A stretch of 8,039 nt of DNA from the NCBI GenBank assembly GCA_003694875.1, contig RFJN01000327.1:1-8039 (forward strand). Reading direction: 5' to 3'. The notes beneath the pieces are model-generated. The model ran no database searches. It was not told the DNA's origin and was given only the letters and a program-made list of their open reading frames with translations. The position numbers and the translations under genes are program-made. This document shows positions 1 to 5,110 of the stretch, piece after piece; the first letter of the stretch is position 1; every line of letters starts with the position of its first letter. This DNA comes from Planctomycetota bacterium (GTDB lineage: Bacteria > Planctomycetota > J058 > J103).

Positions 1-8
1 GCCCGCGG

Positions 9-17
9 CCCCCCCCC
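9..17. repeat. Run of nine C residues
   Basis: A nine-base homopolymer in sequence with no supported gene, at the window edge. Together with 18-99 it shows no coding pattern I trust. Such runs can vary in length by slippage or sequencing error. Confidence 0.5.
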
Positions 18-99
18 GCCGCAGGAGATCCCGGCACCGGCGTGAACCGCCGACGAACCGCCCCGCCGACAGCCCCCCGGGCGCTGCACCAGGAAAGGA

Positions 100-126
100 C
101 CGTCCCGTCTCGCGAAGACGGGGCGG
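100..126 (-). terminator. Probable intrinsic terminator of the carbonic anhydrase gene
   Basis: Read on the minus strand, CCGCCCCGTCT and AGACGGGACGG pair around the 5-base loop TCGCG: 7 bp next to the loop, one mismatch, then 3 bp. The stem begins 28 bases after the stop codon and is followed by TCCTTTCCT, a pyrimidine tract with several T residues. This is a reasonable intrinsic terminator, though the T-tract is interrupted. Confidence 0.5.
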
Positions 127-154
127 GACGTCGCGTTCCCGCAGAACGCTCGCC

Positions 155-823
155 TCACGCCACCTGCGACGCGCTGTCGCTTTCCTCCTCGCTCGACACC
201 TCGCGCATCTCGGTCAGCGGCAGAAATGCGCCCGAGGTGGTGTCGAACGCGCGCACGCCGCCGGACCGGATGTCCCAGACCCAGCCGTGCAGCGCGAGCG
301 AGCCGCCGAACAGGCGTGCCGCCACCGCCGGGTGGGTGCGCAGGTTGGTGAGCTGCTGCAGCACGTTCAGCTCGATCGCCTTGCGCAGCCGCTGCTCCTC
401 GTCCTCGTCCTGAAGCTGCGTCTGTACGATCTGACGCACCGGCTCCGCCTGCTCGAGCCAGCGCGAGACGGCCGGCAGGTGGCGGCACGACTCCGGATGC
501 AGCAGCCCCTTCATGGCGCCACAGTCGGCGTGACCGCACACCACGATGTCACGCACCCCGAGCACCGACACCGCGTACTCGACCGTCGCCTCCTCACCGC
601 CGCGGATCGCGCCGTGCGGCGGCACGATGTTGCCCGCGTTGCGCAGCACGAACAGATCGCCCGGCTTGGTCTGCGTGATCAGGTTCGGATCGATGCGCGA
701 ATCGGAGCACGTGATGAAGAAGACGTCCGGCTCCTGCCCCGTGGCGAGCTGGGTGAACAGCTCCTGCTCGTCCCGGTGCACCGTCCGCATGAACTCCCGC
801 AATCCCCGAATCAACTTCTCCAC
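155..823 (-). CDS. Beta-class carbonic anhydrase
   Basis: Zinc enzyme interconverting CO2 and bicarbonate; no signal peptide, so cytoplasmic. The protein is 222 aa, typical of bacterial beta-carbonic anhydrases (about 200-230). Zinc ligands are Cys39 in CSDSR, His98 and Cys101 in GHADCGAMKG; the Asp41-Arg43 dyad is intact. Other family blocks are PGDLFVLRNAGNIVPPHG (54-71), SVLGVRDIVVCGH (86-98) and SLALHGWVWDI near the C-terminus. The last 15 or so residues are a Glu/Ser-rich tail (SSEEESDSASQVA) that looks unstructured. GTG 823 is chosen because GGAGGAG lies 7 bases upstream. The gene is on the same strand as the men operon but separated from it by a plus-strand gene and its own 5' region, so it is probably a single-gene unit. 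It would supply bicarbonate for carboxylation and possibly for the bicarbonate-dependent MenB encoded 3.4 kb away. Confidence 0.95.
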   Translation of the reverse strand: MEKLIRGLREFMRTVHRDEQELFTQLATGQEPDVFFITCSDSRIDPNLITQTKPGDLFVLRNAGNIVPPHGAIRGGEEATVEYAVSVLGVRDIVVCGHADCGAMKGLLHPESCRHLPAVSRWLEQAEPVRQIVQTQLQDEDEEQRLRKAIELNVLQQLTNLRTHPAVAARLFGGSLALHGWVWDIRSGGVRAFDTTSGAFLPLTEMREVSSEEESDSASQVA

Positions 824-830
824 GAACGCT

Positions 831-837
831 CTCCTCC
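831..837 (-). promoter_or_regulatory. Ribosome binding site supporting the GTG start of carbonic anhydrase
   Basis: The minus strand reads GGAGGAG here, 7 bases before GTG 823. This strong site rules in favour of the GTG over the internal ATG at codon 12. Confidence 0.75.
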
Positions 838-883
838 GCTCCGAACCAGCCCGCCGCCGCTACCCCGATGACGCAGCCGTTGC

Positions 884-892
884 ACGATACCA
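884..892 (-). promoter_or_regulatory. Possible extended -10 promoter element for the carbonic anhydrase gene
   Basis: The minus strand reads TGGTATCGT, which fits the extended -10 pattern TGnTATnnT. Transcription would start about 55 bases before GTG 823. No good -35 hexamer lies at the usual distance. This is the only sigma-70-like match I find upstream of the gene, so confidence is low. Confidence 0.3.
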
Positions 893-919
893 GAAGTGAA
901 CGCGAGATGGGGGCTGCCC

Positions 920-936
920 TGTCGGAAAGTCCGACA
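920..936. promoter_or_regulatory. 17-bp dyad, possible regulator binding site in the divergent intergenic region
   Basis: TGTCGGA-AAG-TCCGACA is a perfect 7-bp inverted repeat with a 3-base centre, midway between the divergent carbonic anhydrase and small lipoprotein genes. It has the size and symmetry of a dimeric repressor or activator site. It lies just upstream of the putative carbonic anhydrase -10 element. I cannot name the regulator. Confidence 0.45.
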
Positions 937-972
937 CAACCCACGCGAACGCGCCCCGTTTGAGAGATCGAA

Positions 973-994
973 GGGGCCCGAGGGAGCGGGCCCC
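973..994 (+). other. Perfect 8-bp GC hairpin in the leader of the small lipoprotein gene
   Basis: GGGGCCCG (973-980) and CGGGCCCC (987-994) are perfect inverted repeats around the 6-base purine loop AGGGAG. The stem ends 13 bases before the ribosome binding site, so it would not hide it directly. No T-run follows, so it is not an ordinary intrinsic terminator. A leader-stabilising stem or a regulatory structure are both possible; the role is inferred only. Confidence 0.5.
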
Positions 995-1007
995 GGAAAG
1001 ATCCGAG

Positions 1008-1014
1008 AAAGGAG
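1008..1014 (+). promoter_or_regulatory. Ribosome binding site of the small lipoprotein gene
   Basis: AAAGGAG lies 7 bases before ATG 1022. This is the best evidence that the short frame is translated and that the start is at 1022 rather than at the upstream GTG 896. Confidence 0.75.
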
Positions 1015-1021
1015 AGTTCCC

Positions 1022-1231
1022 ATGCGCAACCGTCGTTCGCTCAAGCGTCTCGCCGCTGCGGCCCTGCTTCCGCTCGTGCTCGCCGGCTCCGGCTGCGCCG
1101 TCGCCGTGCGCGCACCGCGGCCGCGCGCCCGCGTCGTGGTCCGCCCGCGTCCCGCCGCCGTCGTCGTCCGACCGGCGGCCGTCGTGCGCCCCGTCAAGGT
1201 CGTCGCCGTACGTCCGGTGCACTGCCACTGA
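1022..1231 (+). CDS. Small putative lipoprotein with Val-Val-Arg-Pro repeats, function unknown
   Basis: A 69-residue protein I do not recognise. The N-terminus is basic (MRNRRSLKR), followed by a hydrophobic stretch (LAAAALLPLVLAG) and Cys25 in LAGSGC. This resembles a type II signal peptide, although Gly at -3 is not the classical Leu. The mature part is very basic and built of valine-, arginine- and proline-rich repeats (VVVRPRP, VVVRP, VVRP, VAVRP), then ends His67-Cys68-His69. If processed it would be a tiny membrane-anchored periplasmic peptide of about 45 residues. AAAGGAG ends 7 bases before the ATG, which fixes this start over a GTG at 896 in the same frame. The gene diverges from the carbonic anhydrase gene and converges with menG, and is not part of the men operon. 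A role is unknown; the repeats could partly reflect the GC-rich composition. Confidence 0.68.
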   Translation: MRNRRSLKRLAAAALLPLVLAGSGCAVAVRAPRPRARVVVRPRPAAVVVRPAAVVRPVKVVAVRPVHCH

Positions 1232-1241
1232 TCGCCGCCTC

Positions 1242-1278
1242 GCCGGCGCCGGCCGCACCAGAGGCGGTCGGCGCCGGC
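1242..1278. terminator. GC-rich hairpin between convergent genes, probable bidirectional terminator without a T-tract
   Basis: Arms 1242-1256 and 1264-1278 pair over 15 positions around a 7-base loop (ACCAGAG). The single imperfect pair, 1252/1268, is a G-U wobble in plus-strand RNA and an A-C mismatch in minus-strand RNA. The hairpin starts 10 bases after the stop of the small plus-strand gene and 4 bases after the menG stop, so it fills the convergent gap. Neither side carries a T-run, so this would be a tract-less terminator or an mRNA 3'-end stabiliser. The stem is seen directly; the function is inferred. Confidence 0.65.
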
Positions 1279-1282
1279 ACGC

Positions 1283-1993
1283 TCACGATCCCGCTGCGTG
1301 CAACCGGTAGATCCACACCGCTCCACCGAGCAGCGACTGCCCCTCGCCCGCGAGCCCCGCCTCCCCGGCAAGCGCCAGGAAGCGCTCCCCACACGGAAAC
1401 GCCGACGCCGTCCGGTCGAGATAGCGGTACGCCTCGCGGTCGCCGGTGAGCCAGCCCCCCACCACCGGCAACACCCGGCGACTGTACAACCGATACAGCG
1501 CCGAGAACCCCGCGATCCGCGGCTGGCCGAACTCGAGCACCACCAGCGGCGCCCCCGCCGTACACACCCGCGCGATCTCGCGCAGCCCCGCCACCGGATC
1601 GGCGAAGTTGCGCACCCCGAACGCCACCGTGGCGCCGTCGAACGTCGCGTCCCCGAACGGCAACGCGAGCGCGTCCGCCGCGAGCACCCGCACCTCGCCG
1701 CGCACCGCAAGCCGCCGCAGCATGCCGAGCGACAGATCCAGCCCCACCACCTCCGCCCGCGGCTCGTGCACGAGGATCTGCTCCGACAGCGCCCCCGTGC
1801 CGCACGCCACGTCGAGATAGCGCCCGCCCGGTCGCGGCGACAGCACCCGCACCGCAGCCCGCCGCCAGCTCCGATCGCACCCGAACGACAGCACCGTGTT
1901 CGTCAGGTCATAGCGCGGCGCGAGACGATCGAACATCGCACGCACCGTCTCCCGCACCTGCCCGGGCGCCCCGCCCGCCTCCGCACCGCTCAC
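1283..1993 (-). CDS. menG: Demethylmenaquinone methyltransferase (MenG/UbiE family)
   Basis: SAM-dependent C-methylation of demethylmenaquinone, the last step of menaquinone synthesis. UbiE-type enzymes in some bacteria also methylate a ubiquinone precursor; the operon context argues for the menaquinone role. The protein is 236 aa, within the family's usual 230-260. Motifs are MFDRLAPRYDLTN (20-32) with LSFGCDRSWRR (35-45), SAM motif I YLDVACGTG (59-67), VVGLDLSLGML (82-92, acidic residue for the SAM ribose), ALPFGDATFD (110-119) with AFGVRNFAD (124-132), and LEFGQP followed by GDREAYRYL. I chose GTG 1993 because it forms a GTGA overlap with menE and has GGAGG 7 bases upstream. The frame stays open to 2143, but that 50-residue extension is a shadow of menE. 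It is the last gene of the operon; a hairpin follows four bases after its stop. Confidence 0.94.
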   Translation of the reverse strand: MSGAEAGGAPGQVRETVRAMFDRLAPRYDLTNTVLSFGCDRSWRRAAVRVLSPRPGGRYLDVACGTGALSEQILVHEPRAEVVGLDLSLGMLRRLAVRGEVRVLAADALALPFGDATFDGATVAFGVRNFADPVAGLREIARVCTAGAPLVVLEFGQPRIAGFSALYRLYSRRVLPVVGGWLTGDREAYRYLDRTASAFPCGERFLALAGEAGLAGEGQSLLGGAVWIYRLHAAGS

Positions 1994-3339
1994 CGCTCGT
2001 CCTCCACCGCTCGCAATCCCCGCCGTTCGAGCCGACGCCGCAGCTCCGCACGCCGCAGCTTGCCCAGGGCGGTGCGCGGCAGCGGCTCGTCGACCCACAC
2101 CCACGATCGCGGCCGCTCCCACACCGCAAGCCGCTCGGCGCACCAGCGCTCGAGCCGCTCGCGCTCCACGGGCTCCGCCCGCCGCACCACCGCCACCACG
2201 CGCTCACCCCACGAACGGTCCGGCCACCCGAGCACCGCCGCCTCCCGCACCGCGGGACACGCCTCGAGCACGCGCTCCACCCGCACCGGCCGCACGTTCT
2301 TGCCACCGCTCACGATCAGATCCACCCGCCGCTCGAGAGCGAGCAGCCTCGCTCCGGCGCCGAGCGTTCCGAGATCGCCCGTGTCGTACCAGCCGTCCCC
2401 ACCCCCCAGCCCCGCGGCCAGCACCGGCCCGCGCACCCACAGCGAACCGTTGTCTCCCACACGCAACTGCACCCCGTCGATCGGACGCCCGAGGTCGAGG
2501 CCCGTCTCGCCCGGCGCCTGCGTGGTGATCTGCGAGCCCGCCTCGGTGCAGCCGTACGTCAGACACACCGGGATCCCGCGCCGCCGCGCACGACGCACGA
2601 GATCCGGATCCACCGGCCCCCCGCCCACCACCACCGCCCGCAGCGATGACGCCGGTCGCCACGGCACGCGGTGCTCGAGCAGCCGCTCGAGCATGCGCCC
2701 CACGAGCGAGACGTGTGTCACCCGTCCGCTCGCGAGCGCCCGCACCACCGCCTGCGCGTCGAAGCGCTCGTGCAACTCGGCCGCGTAGCCGCCCACGATC
2801 GCCCGCACGAGCACCGCGAGCGCCCCCACGTGCTGCAGCGGCAGCGGACACAGCCACACCGCCCCCGGCCCCGCACCCAATCGCGCGTTGACCGCGCGTG
2901 CACTCGCAAGGAGCGAACTCGCGGTGTGCACCACCGCCCGCGGCCGCCCCGTCGTGCCCGAACTGAAGAGCACCGCCGCCGGTTGCTCCCGCCCGCCGCC
3001 CTCGCCACGCCAGCGCAGTGCCGCCTCCCGCGCCGGATCCCCCGGCGGCGGCACCGCAATCGCCACCTCGCCGCGCCGCCACGCCGCACACAGCCGCACC
3101 GCCGCCCCGAGCCGCGGCCGCACCGGTACACGGCGCACCCCGTCCCTCGCCGGCACCGCCCGTGCTGCCCACCGCTCGATCTCGCCCCAGCGCACCACGC
3201 GCCCGCGCGCGTCTCGCACCGCCACGGCCGCAGGCCGCGAGCGCGCAAGCGCCATGAGACGCTCGGCGAGCGGTCCCACCGCGCCCCGCTCGCTGCACCG
3301 CGACCCAGCGACCGCCGTCCCGCCCCGATCGGGCCCCAC
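1990..3339 (-). CDS. menE: o-Succinylbenzoate-CoA ligase MenE
   Basis: ATP-dependent ligase that makes o-succinylbenzoyl-CoA, the MenB substrate; ANL (acyl-CoA synthetase) superfamily, cytoplasmic. About 449 aa, similar to E. coli MenE (451). ANL motifs in order are FSSGTTGRPRAVVHT (125-139, phosphate loop), LTYGCTEAG (260-268), WYDTGDLG (317-324), RRVDLIVSGGKNVRP (337-351, hinge) and PRTALGKLRR (421-430, with the adenylation Lys at about 427). The assignment to MenE rather than another acyl-CoA ligase rests partly on its place between menA and menG. Two adjacent GTG codons (3342, 3339) could start it. AGGAGG lies 2 bases before the first and 5 before the second, so I favour 3339. The hinge motif has Lys-Asn where Glu-Asn is usual. 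Its TGA overlaps the menG GTG by four bases. Confidence 0.92.
   Translation of the reverse strand: MGPDRGGTAVAGSRCSERGAVGPLAERLMALARSRPAAVAVRDARGRVVRWGEIERWAARAVPARDGVRRVPVRPRLGAAVRLCAAWRRGEVAIAVPPPGDPAREAALRWRGEGGGREQPAAVLFSSGTTGRPRAVVHTASSLLASARAVNARLGAGPGAVWLCPLPLQHVGALAVLVRAIVGGYAAELHERFDAQAVVRALASGRVTHVSLVGRMLERLLEHRVPWRPASSLRAVVVGGGPVDPDLVRRARRRGIPVCLTYGCTEAGSQITTQAPGETGLDLGRPIDGVQLRVGDNGSLWVRGPVLAAGLGGGDGWYDTGDLGTLGAGARLLALERRVDLIVSGGKNVRPVRVERVLEACPAVREAAVLGWPDRSWGERVVAVVRRAEPVERERLERWCAERLAVWERPRSWVWVDEPLPRTALGKLRRAELRRRLERRGLRAVEDER
2001..2005 (-). promoter_or_regulatory. Ribosome binding site deciding the menG start
   Basis: The minus strand reads GGAGG here, inside the end of menE and 7 bases before GTG 1993. 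It supports the short 236-residue form over longer in-frame alternatives. Confidence 0.7.
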
Positions 3340-3344
3340 CACCG

Positions 3345-3350
3345 CCTCCT
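3345..3350 (-). promoter_or_regulatory. menE ribosome binding site fused to the menA stop codon
   Basis: The minus strand reads AGGAGG here, and its first A is the last base of the menA TGA. The 2-base spacing to GTG 3342 is too short for efficient initiation, whereas 5 bases to GTG 3339 is acceptable. Placing the site on the stop codon suggests coupling to menA. Confidence 0.65.
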
Positions 3351-4255
3351 CAGCCCAGCCAGCGCGGCAGCCACGTCAACACGAACACGACGAGAAGCCG
3401 CGCCACCGCCGCGAGCGCACCGTCGAACACCGCCGCCTCCTGCCGACTTCCGCCCGGCTCGCCCGGCGGCACGGCCGTCGCAACCCGCCGCACCCACACG
3501 AGCGCCCACGGCAGCAGCACGAGCGGCAGCAGATCGGCTCCCCACGCCCGCGCAAGCGACACCACGATCCCGAAGGGGGCGAGCACGAGCAGCGCGAAGT
3601 AGATCCGCGCCCCCCGCAGCCCGAGCCGCACCGCCAGTGTGCGCTTGCCCGCACGCCGGTCACCCGCCATGTCGCGCATGTTGTTCGCATGCAGCACCGC
3701 CGCGGCGAGAAGCCCCACCGCGATCCCGGCCGCGATGGTCTCCCCGCTCCAGCGGCCGCGCAGCAGCGCGAAGCTGCCGCCCACCGCCACCGGCCCGAAG
3801 AAGACGAGCACGAGCAGGTCGCCGAGCCCGAGATAGCCGAGCGGCCTCGGACCGCCGGTGTACAGCACTGCCGCCGCCACGCTCGCCGCTCCGAGCACGG
3901 CGTACGGCCAGCCGCCCCAGAGCACCAGCGCCAGCCCGCTCGCACTCGCCCCGAGCAGCACCGCGGCGGTGGCCCCCGCCATGGCCCGCGGCGTCACGAG
4001 CCCCTGCTGGCACGCCCGCGGCGGCCCGCAGCGCTCCGGACCGTCGACACCGCGTACGAAGTCGCTCAGGTCGTTGGCGAAGTTGACCCCGATCTGCAAC
4101 AGCAGCGCCGTGAGCACGATCACCCCGGCGCGCAGCGGATCGAACGCCCCCTCGCCCCCGGCGGCGGCGATCCCGAGCGAGACCGCCGCCAGCCCGACGA
4201 AGAGCGTGCGCGGCCGCGCCGCACTCCACCACGCACGCAACGCCACCGCTCTCAT
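3350..4255 (-). CDS. menA: 1,4-dihydroxy-2-naphthoate polyprenyltransferase MenA
   Basis: Integral-membrane prenyltransferase of the UbiA superfamily that attaches the polyprenyl chain to DHNA with loss of the carboxylate, giving demethylmenaquinone. The protein is 301 aa, close to the family's usual ~300. It begins RAWWSAARPRTL. The first Asp-rich motif is NFANDLSDFVRGVD (58-71). The second is NNMRDMAGDRRAGKRTLA (191-208). Between them lies YTGGPRPLGYLGLGDLLVLVFFG (132-154 region), typical of MenA rather than UbiA. Several hydrophobic stretches (about 18-33, 45-57, 95-113, 117-131, 145-160, 174-190) and a hydrophobic C-terminus fit a multi-pass membrane protein. ATG 4255 overlaps the menB TGA (ATGA) and has no evident ribosome site, so translation probably depends on menB. 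The frame stays open upstream to 4690, but that part is a shadow of menB. Confidence 0.95.
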   Translation of the reverse strand: MRAVALRAWWSAARPRTLFVGLAAVSLGIAAAGGEGAFDPLRAGVIVLTALLLQIGVNFANDLSDFVRGVDGPERCGPPRACQQGLVTPRAMAGATAAVLLGASASGLALVLWGGWPYAVLGAASVAAAVLYTGGPRPLGYLGLGDLLVLVFFGPVAVGGSFALLRGRWSGETIAAGIAVGLLAAAVLHANNMRDMAGDRRAGKRTLAVRLGLRGARIYFALLVLAPFGIVVSLARAWGADLLPLVLLPWALVWVRRVATAVPPGEPGGSRQEAAVFDGALAAVARLLVVFVLTWLPRWLG

Positions 4256-5094
4256 GGCAGACGGCGGAACCGGCCGAAATCGGGCGCGCGCTTCTCGAGA
4301 AACGCCTGCCGCCCCTCGCGCGCCTCCTCGGTCAGGTAGAACAGCAGCGTCGCATTGCCCGCAAGCTCCTGCAGCCCCGCCTGCCCGTCGGTCTCCGCGT
4401 TGAACGCCGCCTTGAGACACCGCAGCGCGAGCGGACTCAGCCGCAGGATCTCGCGACACCACTGCACCGTCTCCGCCTCGAGCCGCTCGAACGGCACCAC
4501 GGCGTTCACCATGCCCATCTCGTACGCCTGCTGCGCGGTGTACTGCCGGCACAGAAACCAGATCTCGCGCGCACGCTTCTGCCCCACCATGCGCGCGAGG
4601 TAGCTCGCACCGAACCCGCCGTCGAAGCTGCCCACCCGCGGACCGGTCTGGCCGAAGCGCGCGTGCTCGGCCGCGATCGTCAGGTCGCACACCACGTGCA
4701 GCACGTGCCCCCCGCCGATCGCGTAGCCGTTGACCATGGCGATCACCGGCTTGGGAAGGCTGCGGATGCGCCGCTGCAGATCGAGCACGTTGAGCCGCGG
4801 CGTGCCGCCCTCGTCGACGTAGCCGCCCTCGCCGCGCACCCGCTGGTCACCGCCGGCGCAGAACGCCCGGTCCCCCTCTCCTGTCAGCACCATGACGCCG
4901 ATCTCCGGATCGTCGCGCGCCATGTCGAACGCCTCGATCATCTCGCGCACCGTCTGCGGCCGGAACGCGTTCATGACCTCGGGCCGACAGATCGTCACCT
5001 TCCCGATCCCCTCGGCGCGCTCGAACCGGATGTCCTCGAACGTCTTCACCGTCTCCCACACCGGCAGCACCGGCGCCTGCACGACCGTCGTCAC
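4252..5094 (-). CDS. menB: 1,4-dihydroxy-2-naphthoyl-CoA synthase MenB (bicarbonate-dependent type)
   Basis: Dieckmann-type ring closure of o-succinylbenzoyl-CoA to DHNA-CoA; crotonase (enoyl-CoA hydratase) family, cytoplasmic. The protein is 280 aa, against 285 in E. coli. Motifs are FCAGGDQRVRG (78-88, CoA and oxyanion region), VNGYAIGGGHVLHVVCD (121-137), QTGPRVGSFDGGFG (149-162), REIWFLCRQY (176-185) and LLFYLTEE (250-257). With a constant offset of five, Gln149, Gly151, Trp179 and Tyr253 match E. coli Gln154, Gly156, Trp184 and Tyr258. The first three bind the catalytic bicarbonate in that enzyme; bicarbonate-independent MenBs have Asp in place of the Gly. GTG 5094 is chosen as start because GGAGGAG sits 8 bases upstream. 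The open frame continues upstream to 5982, but only as a shadow of menD. The stop overlaps the menA ATG by four bases. Confidence 0.97.
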   Translation of the reverse strand: MTTVVQAPVLPVWETVKTFEDIRFERAEGIGKVTICRPEVMNAFRPQTVREMIEAFDMARDDPEIGVMVLTGEGDRAFCAGGDQRVRGEGGYVDEGGTPRLNVLDLQRRIRSLPKPVIAMVNGYAIGGGHVLHVVCDLTIAAEHARFGQTGPRVGSFDGGFGASYLARMVGQKRAREIWFLCRQYTAQQAYEMGMVNAVVPFERLEAETVQWCREILRLSPLALRCLKAAFNAETDGQAGLQELAGNATLLFYLTEEAREGRQAFLEKRAPDFGRFRRLP

Positions 5095-5102
5095 CTCGCT
5101 TG

Positions 5103-5109
5103 CTCCTCC
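5103..5109 (-). promoter_or_regulatory. Ribosome binding site deciding the menB start
   Basis: The minus strand reads GGAGGAG here, 8 bases before GTG 5094 and just after the menD stop. It sets the menB start well inside a much longer open frame. Confidence 0.75.
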
Positions 5110-5110
5110 G

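Noticed and set aside
42..413. 123-codon plus-strand frame at the left end
   Set aside because: Most of it is antisense to the carbonic anhydrase gene, and the translation shows no motif or plausible composition. A purine stretch upstream of the GTG is not enough.
880..909. Plus-strand promoter for the small gene using TTGCAC as -35
   Set aside because: The -35 is fair, but no hexamer 16-18 bases downstream resembles a -10 element.
896..1021. N-terminal extension of the small lipoprotein to GTG 896
   Set aside because: It would bury the signal-like N-terminus and run through the hairpin and ribosome site at 1008-1014, which clearly serves ATG 1022.
1298..4339. Long plus-strand open frames opposite menG, menE, menA and menB
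   Set aside because: Low-complexity Arg/Pro/His-rich translations with no domain motifs and no convincing ribosome sites, fully overlapping well-supported genes.
4256..4690. Upstream extension of the menA frame
   Set aside because: It overlaps menB out of frame and lacks any MenA-like sequence. ATG 4255 in an ATGA overlap gives the usual length.
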